NCBI GenBank assembly: GCA_016946835.1
Contig: JACVTC010000025.1
Coordinates: 124,001 to 188,000 of the forward strand
Reading direction: 5' to 3'
Length of the DNA stretch: 64,000 nucleotides
Source: Neocallimastix lanati (nom. inval.)
Taxonomy: Eukaryota; Neocallimastigomycota; Neocallimastigomycetes; Neocallimastigales; Neocallimastigaceae
In this document: positions 22,704 to 34,713 of the stretch, piece after piece
Numbering within the stretch: position 1 is the stretch's first letter
How the letters are laid out: each line of letters begins with the position of its first letter
Notes under the pieces: generated by a model
Seen by the model: only the letters and a program-made list of their open reading frames with translations
Told to the model about the DNA's origin: nothing
Database searches by the model: none
Translations under genes and position numbers: made by a program

Positions 22704-23395
22704 GTTACGGAATTTCTTACTGAAGAATTAATAGAAGTTTCCATAATAATATGGCTATATTGAACTAAAATTATAAATTTGGAAAGTGTATAAATTAAAG
22801 CCATGGGTTAGGGTTAGTTCTATTCTCTGTGGGATCTGCTATTAAAATTATGATAGCTTATAACATGGTTTCAGGACATTAACATGGAATACTAGGACCA
22901 TTTTGAGAAAAGGAGAGTAAATAATACCTAGACTGTAGTCTTTTTCGCTTCATCAATACCTATCACCTTAAAAGTTCCAAACTTCCTAGTAGATGATTTA
23001 TAAAACAATAGTGCATTGTCGTTCTCTAATTCCTTTAATGGTACTTTGTCCAATAATATGTATATAGGACAATTATATGCCAATTTTGTCCATATTTTCT
23101 AGTTATCTTGTTTGTGATATCTCAAAGATATGTATGAGCTTTCCTGGATTGTGGGCAAAATTATGAAGAATTTTTGTTTTGCCTAATGAATATATCGTAG
23201 GCGATTTGTTAATTTTGTTATTATATAGTGTGAGGAATGGAAATTTTTTGGGTAGATGTATGAATAAAATTATTATTGCAAAGCTCTGATAAGAACAAGT
23301 AATTCATTTTATTTTCATTGTATTAAGTATCAATAAAGCATCTTAAACATGATTCCACTTGGCCTACAGCTGTAGTGTCTATAAATTTAACCTTA
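22704..23395 (-). pseudogene. Gypsy G1 copy c: integrase C-terminus and linker
   Basis: A worn match to the minus-strand G1 copy at 52560-51950, recognisable in ACATGGAATACTAGG, TTCCAAACTTCCTAGTAGAT and GAGGAATGGAAATTTTTTGGG. Most codons are disrupted. A short telomere-like GGGTTAGGGTTAG (22805-22817) lies inside it. The left edge touches the copia LTR at 22703. Confidence 0.65.
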
Positions 23396-23399
23396 AATC

Positions 23400-24700
23400 T
23401 TTTTATAACCTAGTGCGAATACTATAATGTGATGAATACAAGATAGCTTTCAACATTAAAAATAGTTATTTTTAGTATTTTTTGATTTTAGATTTACTAA
23501 TACACATGCGGTGTTCTAAAGTTTCATGAACGATATTTTTAGAAATGATATTGAAAAGTACAGCCAAGTTCGTTTAGATGATATAATAGTCTACTCTAAA
23601 ACGCTGGAGGAACATATGCAATATGTTTGAACAATACTAAAGAAACTAATTGAATATAAACTTGTAGTTTAAAAGATTTGCTAGTTAATAAATCCGCATT
23701 TACAGAATTACAACATTTGCTTCAAGGTGTGAAGCATAAAAGCATAGTTTAGAGTAATCAAAGAAAAACTGTTATCATTATTAAACCATAATTACTAACT
23801 CCTTAGCAAATCAGTTGACAAGAGTTGTTTGCAATATATTTTTCGAAATAGTACATACACCAGGGAAAAAGAATGATAAAGACAATGCTATTTAGACTGA
23901 GAAGACAGAAAGTATAGGTTTCGACAAGGATATTCTCTTAAGACCTTATCAGGCTAACTTATAGAAAAAAATTGATAGAGATACCAATTACCAAGCTCTA
24001 GCTACTAATTTCGTAGAGGATATCAAATAAGCTTAATAATAAGATATGTTTGTTAAAAAGATAATTAAAATTTTAGCTAAAAGAAACATAAACAACTGCA
24101 ATAAGAAGCAGTAACTTGAAATAAATAGTCTTCCATTATGAAAAGAAAACCCAGAACATTATTTAAGAAAACAATAATATAATTAAATCACAACTCAAAG
24201 TTGGCCACTTAGAAAGACAAAACCACAGACTTAGTTCCTCGTAATTTCAATTAGTAATAGAAAAGGAAAGATATTTCATGCAATGTTAAAGCTTGTAAAA
24301 TATGAGCTTTTCAAAAAGATGAAAGGCGCAAAGAATATGGTATTGCATTTAGAGTACCAATCGCTGAACTAATTTGACTGGAGGTACATTTATATTTTAT
24401 AACTAACTTACCAGTAAAGAGTAGGGTTAGAATAGCAATGGGATTTTCATGAGAAACAAAAAGGATTGGTTACATTTTAATTTGAAACGATAAATTAACT
24501 ATGATTATTTACTTAACTGAATTCAAATATTTGAATAAATAAATCAAAACAACGAAAGCGTTGCAAATGTATATATTTAAATTTTAAGGTTCAGAAAAAT
24601 AATAATAACAGATCAAAGAACACAATTCAAAAGTCAAGTATGGAAGGAAGTGTTAGAATTCTTTGAAAGAGATCAATGAATGTAACAAGTCACCACCAAG
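23400..24700 (+). pseudogene. Gypsy G1 copy d: RT, RNase H and integrase relic
   Basis: Plus-strand remnants in G1 order: DEYKIAFNIK and LDDIIVYSKTLEEHMQYV with ILKKLIEYKLVV (RT), FTELQHLLQGVKHKSIV (RNase H), a worn linker, and ITDQRTQFKSQVWKEVLEFF (integrase). Riddled with stops. The catalytic region of RT is damaged before LDD. It runs head to head with G1 copy c on its left. Confidence 0.7.
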
Positions 24701-24739
24701 CTTTTTTCATAGACTCAAAAACTTTAGTAATTCTCATAA

Positions 24740-26060
24740 TAAAATAAATACTTTGTTTGGTCCATTGGTTTAACTTTTTGAAGTACATTAATAGTATTTC
24801 ACATGATTTTTTGACATGTATAACACAAAGTTATCTACTTTCGTTCTGACTTAAGAATAAATCCCTTATCCAAATTCTTGTTTATAAATTTCTTTAAAAC
24901 CTTTTCTTTCCAAGAGCTAGAAGGGTGAATTGCGCCTTTATAAAGTTGTGCATCAGACTCGAGTTCTATCTTGCAATTATAAAATCTATTTTCAAGTAAT
25001 GTCTCGGTAATTTCCTAATTAAAGGATTCCGTTAAGTCTCATCAGTAAATATCTATTACTTCTTTAATGGACAGTAATTTTTCCAGCATCACTTTTCTAA
25101 TTGTTTACATGATAGAATCCTCTTGAATGACTATACCTATTTTAATAGAAATATATTTATTTTGTCATTAAGCAGTGAAGTTCTATCTAATCCATTGAAC
25201 TCGGAAAGTATTGATAAGTCTTTCCCCAATCATGTCTAATATTTAACATCGCAGTCTTTACTACCTCTAAAGTTCACTCACTCTTTAACTCATGTTACAA
25301 CTTAACCATTAATTACTGTGATTGCGGGTTATCACATTTCTAAAATATCTCATTCATTCATTTGTTACCACTTTTTCGCAGTTTTTTGAAAGTAGTACTC
25401 TATTAAATACATCATTACAGTAGGATCAGGTTAGTATAATTTCTTGAATCTATCAAAGTAATTATTCATCCTATCTATAAATGATTCTATATTCCCTGTT
25501 TCACAATTAAACATTAGAATATCTCTTTAGTACTCTGCGGGTTACTGAACGTTCATTACTACATCTATAATAGTGCCTTTTGGAAAGTGTTGGTTGGTAT
25601 TGCATCTTTAGTTGGTATCTACCTATATTAATATGTGGTGGAATGATTTTACTAGTTGTTGACTGACCATTTCCTTGAGTTCCCCTAGCTAATTAATTTA
25701 ATTGTTCAATCTCTTTTTGTTGGGTTTGATTTATTGCTATTTATTTTCAATCTTTTCTTCAAATTCTTTGAGGTTCCTTTTTTCTTTCTCTTTGTTTGTA
25801 TCCAAGATTTATTCATTATTATTAATTTCTTGACCTTTATCCTCAAGGTCATACTGGAATCTCTACCATTTTACCTTGTTCTTATCCGTGTAGAATTTTA
25901 TCTAATATATCTCATAATTCACAGTTGATTATTTCCATTTTCCTTAAGATATCTATAATTTCAGGAATTATTCCACCCTACGAAGTTCAGTCACACAGGC
26001 ATGACTTCAAGTCTCATCTTCAACTCTTTTCTGAAATTCACCAAATTATTTGTCCAAATT
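24740..26060 (-). pseudogene. Gypsy G1 copy e: RT N-terminus next to gag
   Basis: From 25130 down to 24750 the minus strand follows the G1 RT N-terminal region (compare 54780-54390: the acidic leader before YPTSPREEKALKEH and the SPAGYP area). At 25170-26060 it continues as a gag-like coiled-coil and capsid region, so protease and the PR-RT linker are missing between them. Heavily mutated; no frame longer than about 60 codons. Confidence 0.55.
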
Positions 26061-26099
26061 TTTATTAATTTAACGAATATGAGGTTAATTCCACTAGGT

Positions 26100-26881
26100 T
26101 GTTATAGGAATTAATAATAAATAAAAAGATAAGAATATTTATTTAAAACTTAATATTATCCACTTATTTTAAATAATACACTTTATTTAAAAAATATTGT
26201 TTTATTTATTTATGGTTTATATTATTATATTTATTATTATTTGTTGTTTTTATTATCAACTCAGAATTAAAATAAAAATAATATATAATATATTCATAAA
26301 AACTATTCTAATTACTAGATGATTGGCTAAATTATTAAAATACAAATTATTTAATTATTATTTTAAATAAATAATTATGCCCTAATTAAATGAATATACT
26401 TTAATGAATTAGATAAATTTTATTCAATGAATGAAAATTATTAATTTAAATAAATTATAATCAGGAACGAGTAAAAGTAATTTTCGAACTGTTGACAACA
26501 AGTACAATAGTACAAGCATGTACCATTGAATCACATTGATAGCTGTAACGATTGCAAAAGATATGTTTAATGTAACTAATATAACGAATAAAAGATTAAA
26601 CAAAGACTTGTCACGAATACTGGTGGATTTAGAGTTAAAATTCACTAATAGGTCAATTGAAATTTAATTTAGTTATTAAATTCAATTCTAATAAAACAAA
26701 AATCTTAAAGAATGAACTCTTAATTATAAAACTTTGTTTGTGTTATTAAATATTTAATTTAATTAATTGTTATAATTAATACAAAAATCTTGACCTGATC
26801 AATTTAACCAAAATTTGAGAATCTTTACACAACTTAAACAATAACCTTTCTCTTAAACCAAACCAAAAAAATATAGCATGA
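26100..26881. repeat. R1 repeat, short copy
   Basis: 26609-26881 contains the start (TGTCACGAATACTGGTGGA) and the end (TTGACCTGATCAATTTAACC, ATATAGCATGA) of the R1 family, but lacks about 925 bp of the middle present at 49215-50140. Upstream 26100-26608 also matches the sequence left of R1 at 48650-49142. It is cut at 26881, where a gypsy G1 LTR begins. Confidence 0.65.
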
Positions 26882-27374
26882 CTAAGATAATTTAACACCT
26901 CTCTATTCGAGTTGCTAAAATAAACACTAAATTAACTAAAAATTATTAACTTTATACACCTAAGAATATAGAACAGCACTTTATAACTATATTCGTTAAT
27001 AGTTACTGAGTTTACACTAGTTGTCAATATTTATTTTTAATAAATAGTATTATTTATTTAATATTAATAATTATTTAACAATTTATATTAATAGTAATGC
27101 TAGTGCGTTACCTTTACAAGTACAATTATTTTTATACATGTAAATAAATGAATGATTGGTAAATTAACTAATTTAACATGATAAACTAATTATTTAATTA
27201 ACTAACTATAACTATATAGCTCATAATAGAATAAACTATAAAATATAATAAAATTTAATGTACAAAATTGAGTAAAGATTTAATTTGATTAGCTAGAAAT
27301 TGCTAACTGTTTATAGATACGTTACGTAACCAAAAGACCATCATTGGATAGGCATTATATTACCATGTATCTGT
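26882..27374 (-). mobile_element. Gypsy G1 copy f: truncated 3' LTR
   Basis: Matches the 558-bp G1 LTR at 51177-51734 from CTAAGATAATTTAACACC to its end CATGTATCTGTTACA (27374). About 55 bp at the outer edge are missing and replaced by R1. The polypurine tract (complement of AGGTCTCTCCCAAGGAGC) follows at 27375. Confidence 0.8.
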
Positions 27375-28234
27375 TACAAGGTCTCTCCCAAGGAGCAAGC
27401 TACTAATGGTTGACGACGATAGCAATAAACTGGCTATAACAAAAATCTTGGTAATCCTCCATCAACTCTTCATAGTGACAATAGTTGTCGATCACGTCGG
27501 CGTTGTGCCACTCTTGTTTATCATTCTTATAGGATACTAAGTATTGGTACTGTCTTTGATGTTTTTTTTAAACCTAGGATATAGATTGATTGCCAGTAGG
27601 AGCCGGTACTAATGTTTTATGCAGCTTATAATATGGTTTTAACTCACTTATATGGGATACTGGGTACATGCTTGAGAATGGTGAATGACTAATATCCAAC
27701 TTGTAGCTTTTCTTTTCCTCGTCGACACCTATTATTTTGAATGGCCCGTACTGTCTTGGTGGTTAGTTTGTAAAAAATATCGCATCGTAGTTCTCTGGCT
27801 TTTTCAACTACACTTTATATAACAATTTACTCTGGGGTATTTATCGGCTTTAATTTTATCCATATTGTCCAGGTATCTAGTTTGAGTTATTTCTAGTATA
27901 TGCTTGAGATTTCATAAGTTGTGAGCAAAACTATCAATGATCTTCCCTCGCCTAACGAGTGCATTAAGTCTGCTGTCTTTGGGGAGTTGTGAATCTGGTA
28001 GTTATACAAGTCAAGGAATGGAAATTGCTGGGGAGAAGGATGGAAAGAATTGTTATAGTGGAATTCTGCTAATAATAAGAAGTCCATCCAGCTTTTATCG
28101 TCATAGATTCCAACAAAGCACCGTAAGTAAGTTTCTACGTAGGCATTATTCCTTTGGATTTGCCTACTGTTTCATGGTGGCTAGTTGTAGAGTGGTTTAT
28201 CTCGGTTCCAAAGAACTCTAGTAGTTCCTTCCAC
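27375..28234 (-). pseudogene. Gypsy G1 copy f: integrase and chromodomain-type C-terminus
   Basis: Minus-strand coding follows the copy at 51735-52600: ATTVIVTMKS-type C-terminus, the linker with DKYPRV and YDAIFF-like residues, then LLLAEFHYNNSFHPSPQQFP and ETVGKS in the integrase core. It ends abruptly at 28234 inside integrase, where the TGATATAAAACAAAT repeat begins. Stops and shifts are frequent. Confidence 0.75.
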
Positions 28235-28335
28235 TGATATAAAACAAATATGTGTAGCAACATATTTGTATATTTAGTAATAATTAATAAATATTAAATT
28301 TATATTTCTTTTGTCAATAATAATATTTGAAATAA
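28235..28335 (+). repeat. Dispersed repeat start; empty site for MITE-1
   Basis: TGATATAAAACAAATATGTG followed by TAGCAACATATTTGTATATT matches 3685-3699 plus 3934-4020, where MITE-1 interrupts it. Similarity fades after about 100 bp. The repeat begins exactly where G1 copy f breaks, so it is itself probably the end of an inserted element. Confidence 0.7.
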
Positions 28336-29324
28336 TTTCTTATTCATATATTATTCAATATTTATATATATTATTCATTATAATATTAAATATATTAAAT
28401 TTATTAAATTGTAACAGATATATGGTAAAATTAAGGTTATTTTTTTATATTCTTATGGTTTTATAATGTATATATAAACAATTAGCACACATTTTTGTCA
28501 TATATATAAAATTATAATTAAATTTCGTATAATTATATCGTATTAAATTTATTTTATTTTATTATTAAATTTTATGTTTAGTTAATTGTATTCTAAGAAA
28601 ATTTATGGTCAAATGATTAGTAAATTAAAAATAATTAAATAATTAACTTATAATAAATCATATAATTAAATTTGTAACACTTGCTTTAATATTAACTTAA
28701 ATTATATTAATAAAAATATTTTATTATTAAATAAAAAAATAATTTAAATAATTAATTATTAATACTTAATGTAAACTAAGAGTCCTATTAATATATTAAG
28801 TAAATAGTGCTTTGTTATGTTCTTTAAGTGTTGAATTGCTTTTATTTATTATAGTGTTGTAAAACTTTTCTTAGTATATTTCTAATAATGTGAGATTAAA
28901 TTATTTTTGTTTTGTAATTTGTATTATTTGATATTTAGTTGATAGTAAACTTACCCTGTTATAATAGTATTATTTAATAACTAAATAACTAATAATAGAT
29001 AGTTTAATAAATCAAACATTAAGTAACAGTTTAATTAATAAGCTAATTTATAATTTATTTATATAATTGTGATAATATTTTATAGAAGTTTTAACATTAT
29101 GTTGGAAATTTTTGTTTTTTACATATAGATAATTTTTTTAGTGTTAAAAAAAATCTTGACTTATTTTTTAGCCACAAATAGTTAATTGAGTAAAAATTCA
29201 TTTTCAAGTTTTGATTTCATTTATTTTTATTAAATTCTTTTATGCGTTAAGGACTTTTTAAATTTGCTACAGGTTCCTAAATTGAATTAAATAATTAGTA
29301 TCTTTTCTATTTAATAAGATATTA
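28336..29324. other. AT-rich region, no gene seen
   Basis: No supportable coding or RNA feature. Confidence 0.5.
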
Positions 29325-30045
29325 TATTTTCCGTAGTGTTTTCTTTATCAAATATTTTTTTAACTTCGTATTCTTCTTCATCATTATCAATTATGGTTTT
29401 GATGATTTTTGTTTTTTTTCAAAATGATCTTGGAAGTATGGTTCAAATTCCAAAACATATATGACAGGATATATCTTAAGATTCTTTGGTAGTTCTAGTT
29501 TATAGTAAACTAGTGAAAATTTCGAAATTATTTTGTATGAATCAAGTTTTATTGGTTGTAATTTTTTATTTTCATTATAAATTATGAGTGAACTATTTAT
29601 CCATACTTTATAACTTGTTTGAAATTAGAAAGTACAGTTCTATACTTATCAGCGAATTCCATTTGCTTATTTATACCTTGTAAATTTTTTTAAGTGTTAT
29701 AAATAATTTTTCAAAATCTTAATTAAATTCGTCGGCTCTGGGAATGTTAGTATTATTTGGAACAGTAGGGGAATGTTTTGGATTGAAACCATGATTTTTT
29801 TATTCGCATAAAAAGAAGAAAATTTTGTCGATTCTTGTACTGAATTATTGTGGCTAAATTCCCCAAGATATAAAATATTTTACCAGTTATTGCCTTTTAA
29901 AAAACTATAACATTTTTAATATTGTTAATTAATGAGGTTCACTCTCTCCGTTAAACTATTAGTCTGATGATGGGAAAATAAAGCAAAGTTAATAGTAATA
30001 TTAAGTGAAGAGCATATTGTTGTCCAAAATTTTGAAGTTAATTGA
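29325..30045 (-). pseudogene. Gypsy G2-like relic: integrase C-terminus to chromodomain
   Basis: On the minus strand: FALFSHHQTNSLTERVN (integrase third catalytic Glu region), LGEFSHNNSVQESTKFSSFY, then YKVWINSSLI, KLDSYKIISKFS, LPKNLKIYPVIYVLEFE and the beginning of a chromodomain EEEYEVKKI. The same blocks occur in the same order in G2 at 34540-35170 on the plus strand. Several stops are present. Confidence 0.75.
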
Positions 30046-31254
30046 GTTTAAATATCAGAAATAAATTAAGAAAGTATTCCATGAATGCAAAAAATGTTAT
30101 TCATGAAGGCAGAAGCATTACCAGTAGCATAAGGCCATTTAGAGAAGGTAATGAAATGACAAAAATCATTCAAGAACAATAAAAATTATAAATAAAACCA
30201 TTATAATAAGTAAGATCAAATTTTTTCTAAGTTTAAATACAAATAAACAAATATAAACAGAAAATAACTTTTAAATTAACGATAATATTTTATTTGATTA
30301 TCTTGAATTGTTAATAGTTTTAAGAAACATTGCTTTACTGCTATGATTATATTTATATACATTTAGGAAAAAGGTTTTAAACTCCCACAGACATTAAAAT
30401 ATGAATTATATCGTTAGATTGACTGAAAGCGATATTGGTAGATATAAAATCTTGTGTTTCGTACAGAATATAATTTTTTTTATTTTATTATATGAATAAA
30501 TTTTATCTAGCAATATTTACTTTATTATTTTAATTTGTGTTGTTTTACAATTATTAATACATTTAAAGTTTTATATATATGTAGTGAACTTAATCAAGCC
30601 AATAAATATCTAATTATGTATAACTTTTTGAATTCCAAATAAAATCATGTATTGACATTTTGATAAATCCGAGTTAAGGAATTTTAATAAACATAATAAA
30701 TTAAAATTAAAGAAATATATATTTAATTTATAATTTACATTGAAATACTTTAAATTTTTTATTTATGTTAGTATAATTTATAAGTATATAAAATTATAAA
30801 TTAATTATTTTTTTTTAAAAATAAAACCTGTAATTTTTTATATTTATTCTTATTTCTACCTTATATTAAATCGAACTAGATTCTATCCTTCTCGTTTGAC
30901 TTTGGGATTTTATACATAAAGTTCCTTGTTTAATACTTTTCTAGGTTTTCCTCATAATATATTTTTACTATGTAATGGTTAGGATTACAGGTTATAATTT
31001 CCCCTTAAATCTATAATATTATTCTAAACATCTTATGTAATACAGACAATATCCTATCATAAATCTGTGTCTGGGAGGATGCTAAAGTATTGCTATTTTA
31101 ATATATCTACAATTGAATTATTAGAATTTATATACATGAATCTATGTATCAAAGTAAATATATTCTACTATTTTGCACTTTTTACAATATTTATGAATTT
31201 GCCAAGGGAACTAGTACGTATTTCCATGAGTTAGGTTATACTGACCTCTCATCA
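30046..31254. other. AT-rich region, no gene seen
   Basis: The stretch 30840-31254 is somewhat less AT-rich and may hold an old element, but I recognise no domain. Confidence 0.45.
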
Positions 31255-31303
31255 AAGGGAAGTTAAGAAATGAAGAAACACTCTCAATTTCCTAACTTCC
31301 TTT
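31255..31303. repeat. Inverted repeat, hairpin candidate
   Basis: AAGGGAAGTTAAGAAAT (31255-31271) pairs with ATTTCCTAACTTCCTTT (31287-31303) at 15 of 17 positions across a 15-base loop. The next bases are an A-run. It may be the end of a mobile element. Confidence 0.5.
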
Positions 31304-31470
31304 TAAAAAAAGTGTACAACAAGAATCTTATCAGTAATAATCATGTAATAGTACAAATAATGAATATTCAGTAAGGCTGTGAGTTGATACATTTCTGAAT
31401 ATTTAGAAGTGTGATATCTACTTCAATATTCCCATAAAGAAAGGTAAAAACTGGAATTTAAAACAAAACA

Positions 31471-31850
31471 GCCATATTGGTCTGTGATTTAAATTCCTGA
31501 CATGGTATAAAATAAGTACTGAAATTTTCTATCCTAGGGTACCATACAATCATAGTGATAGTGATACCAAAAAGCTTTCTTTCAGATTGTTATTCACTCA
31601 AAAATGATTTTACGATTGGATTTAAATATAGGTTTCGATGATGTTTCGTTTTAATTCTAAAAAAATTAGGCTGGACAAATTTCAATATACCGATGATTTC
31701 ACCTTATGGAGGATTGAATAGTTTCCGTTCCGATGCAAGTGGCAAATGGAGATATATATAGGAATTTATAGGTAAATTAACTCCGTGCAGACGTGCAGAC
31801 GTATAATGACGTGTTACGAACGATCTCACTGCACTGGTATGCCATATATT
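31471..31850 (+). mobile_element. tRNA-derived SINE, second copy
   Basis: A diverged match to the SINE at 57225-57667 in the same internal order: head GCCATATTGGTCTGT, then TCCTGACATGGTATA, TTTCTATCCT, GATGATTTCACC, TTCCGTTCCGATGC, GAGATATATATAGGAA and GGTATGCC. The head lacks about 35 bp between the A-box area and the B-box area, so its internal promoter is broken. The last 70 bp of the full copy are missing or changed. No target duplication is visible. Confidence 0.7.
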
Positions 31851-32120
31851 ATAATATTTATAATAATTATTAATGAAAAACTAATGGAATATTAGTACCT
31901 ATTATGTATTAGTTAATTTATATTATTTTTATTCTTATTTCTACAATTAGATCCATAAAAGAATTACAAAATTTAAAGTATTTTTTATAATTTTAATGAA
32001 TATTATGTACTATTCAGTAATCATAAATTTAAATAAATTAAAAATTTGAAAATAGATTTAATTTTACAAAATTTTCTTATTTAAATTAAAATACCATAAC
32101 CTAAACAAAATAATCTAAAA
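31851..32120. other. AT-rich spacer, no gene seen
   Basis: No feature supported; the gypsy G2 coding region starts abruptly at about 32121. Confidence 0.5.
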
Positions 32121-32371
32121 AAACTAGGCGGTACTCAGTCAATCATAGGTAAAACTGCTCCAATATCCTTAAAATATAAAAATCACATTTGTAAAATAAG
32201 TTTCTATGTTGTTGACCTTCATTCGTATTGTGCTATTTTAGACATTGACTGGCTAGAAACTCATAATCCTACTATAGACTTTGCCTCAAAAGAACTCTCT
32301 TTCAAATCCAACTATGTATTTCTAATTGTCTTGTACTTCCCAGCGCCTTCACTACTTATGTTCCTTTAAAT
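32121..32371 (+). pseudogene. Gypsy G2 protease C-terminal part
   Basis: The frame GGTQSIIGKTAPISLKYK, ISFYVVDLHSYCAILDIDWL and ETHNPTIDF matches the second half of chromovirus aspartic proteases (usual ILGMDWL..H.P.ID). The catalytic Asp-Ser-Gly lies upstream and is absent, so the element is truncated at its 5' end. TAA at 32368-32371 ends the frame. Confidence 0.75.
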
Positions 32372-32431
32372 ACTATTAAAAAGAATGATAAAGAAGAAGA
32401 AGATAAAGAAAGTAATAAAATAAATAAATAA

Positions 32432-33956
32432 TTGCCAAAGAAATTACTTCCATTTAAGGATGACTTTAGCGAAATATATGCGAATGAATTACCTCCCCAT
32501 AGGCCTTATGATTGTGAAATAAAACTTATGCCTAATACTGTTCTTTTCTATAGACCAATTTACCCTTTAACAGAAAAAGAATCTATTACACTTAAAGAAT
32601 ATATAAATGAAATATTAGCAAAAGATTCATAAGAAAATCAAAATCCCCTGCTGGTGCACCTGTTTTCTTTGCACTTAAGAAGAATGGTGAATTAAGAATG
32701 GTTGTTGACTACCGACATTTGAACGATATTACAATTCGCTATTCTTATCCTTTGTCATTAATCAATGGCATGCTCGAACACCTTGCCAAAGGAAAATTTT
32801 TTTCAAAACTCGATCTTCGATCTGCCTATAATCTTGTCAGAATAAAAGAAGGAAACGAGTGCAAAACCGCTTTTAACTGCAAATATGGACATTTTGAATA
32901 CTTAGTTATGCCTTTCAGTCTGAAAAATGCTCCTGCCGTATTTCAACACTTTATCATTGACGTTCACGAAGACTATCTCGGAAAATTTGTCTTATGTTAA
33001 ATTGATGATATTATAATTTTCTCTCCTGACTTAAAAAAACACTATGAACATCTTATTAAAGTTCTTTCAAAACTCAGAAAAGCCGGTTTGTACGCTAAAC
33101 TTGAGAAATGTGAATTTTGCGTTCCCTATTTGGATTTCCTTGGACATAGAATTTCCTTATGGACCCTAAAAAAGTCTCCTCTATTCTTGAATGGTCTGTT
33201 CCCACTGATATAAAACAACTTCAATCCTTCTTAGGACTTGCCAAATATTACAGACGCTTTATTTTAGAATTTGCGGCTTTAACACATCCTCTTCATTCAC
33301 TTTTGGAGAAAAATTAGAAACTCGTTTGGACATCTGAAACTCAAAAAGCATATGACGAATTAAAATACATATTCTCTTATGATTCTGTACTCGCATACAC
33401 AAACCGTGATTTACCCTTTTTCGTCGAAACAGATAGTAGTAATTTTGCTATTGGCTCTTTACTTTCCCAAGCTCCTTAAAAAGACAATAAAATTCATCCT
33501 ATTGCATTCTTCTCAAGATCTCTTACTGCTGCTGAGAAAAACTACCCAATTTATAATAAAGAACTTTTAGCAATCGTTGAAGCTTTAGAACAATGGAGAC
33601 ATCTCTTAAAAGGAACTTCAATCCCATTCACTATTTTCTCTGACCATCGTAACCTTTTGTACCAAAAGAAACCCGATAAAATGTCACAAAGACTTGTTCG
33701 TTGGGCTCTTTTCTTATCAGAATTTAACTTCAAAATCACTTATCGGGCAGGATCTGCTAATGGTAAACCTGATGCACTTTCTCGAAGACCTGATTATTCA
33801 TCAAATAAAGAAGAACTGTCCTCTGATATTCCTTTCAACGTCTTAAAACCTGAAAATTTTTGCGCTACTACTTCCATTGCCTCTTTAAATGATCAAATAT
33901 TCCATGAATACAAGAAAGACAAATATTATAATGAAATCTGTAAAACTCAACTTTAA
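32432..33956 (+). pseudogene. Gypsy G2 reverse transcriptase and RNase H
   Basis: RT begins LPFKDDFSEIYANELPPHRP, then [20 protein letters not shown] (32650-32720), [17 protein letters not shown] and [14 protein letters not shown]. The catalytic Y-I-D-D box reads stop-IDD because TAT has become TAA at 32998-33000. After GHRIS a deletion shifts the frame near 33159; the next frame carries LQSFLGLAKYYRRF, then RNase H with VETDSSNFAIGSLLSQ, FFSRSLTAAEKNY, TIFSDHRNLLY and KPDALSRRP. Other stops occur at 32629, 33316 and 33477. Otherwise the sequence follows Ty3/gypsy chromoviruses closely. Confidence 0.9.
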
Positions 33957-34713
33957 AAAAGACTTTCAAAAATCTAATAAATTTTCTTTAAGCAACAACT
34001 TCTTACTCTTTGATGGAAAAATTTATGTTCCCCTTAACTGTCGTTCTTCCGTATTAAATATCTGTCATGACTCCTCATCTGCTGGTCATTTTAGTTTCAA
34101 GAAAACTTTCTCCTTAATCAATCGTGACTTTTGGTGGACATCTATGCAAAAAGATATCAAAGACTATATTAAATCTTGTGAAATCTGTTGTCATTCAAAG
34201 GATTCTAGACACAAACCTTATAGATTTTTGAACCCAATAGAAATTCCTGACCGACCTTGGACTTCGCTTTCCATGGATTTCATCACTGATCTCCCTTCAT
34301 CTAATGGATATTCTTGTACTTTTGTTGTTCTCAATAGATTCACAAAAATGGGTCATTTCATCCCATTTCCTAACGTTCCTTCTTCTGAAGATACTGCTAA
34401 GGCATTTATGACTCATATTTTTAGACTTCATGGATTACCAAATGAAATTCTTTCCGATAGAGGTACTCAATTCACTTCTAAATTCTGGACATCTATATGC
34501 AAAACTCTCAATATCTCAATGAAACTTTCTTTTCCCTTTCACCATCAAACTAACGGTTTAACGGAGAGGGTGAACTCCGTTGTAGAACAATTTATCAGAT
34601 GTTACTCTAATTTTAAAAGTTCAAATTGGCATAATTATCTATTCCTTGCTGAATTCTGCTACAACAATTCTATTCAAGAATCATCAAATAAATCACCTTT
34701 CTATATAAATTAA
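33889..34713 (+). pseudogene. Gypsy G2 integrase
   Basis: A 274-codon frame. HDSSSAGHFSFKKTFSLI with FWW and CEICCHSK forms the HHCC zinc-binding domain. The catalytic core has Asp in SMDFITDLPS, Asp in LSDRGTQFTSKFW and Glu in TNGLTERVNSVVEQ, so the DDE triad is intact. It ends at a TAA (34711-34713) that replaces a codon within FYIN.GYNPRF, directly before the chromodomain part in the same frame. A shift near 33950 separates it from RNase H. The integrase would catalyse insertion of the cDNA. Confidence 0.9.

Noticed and set aside
33196-33214. Shared origin of CCACTGATATAAAACAA with 28231
   Set aside because: Here it encodes T-D-I-K-Q of the G2 pol; at 28231 it spans a gypsy/repeat junction. 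The match looks coincidental.
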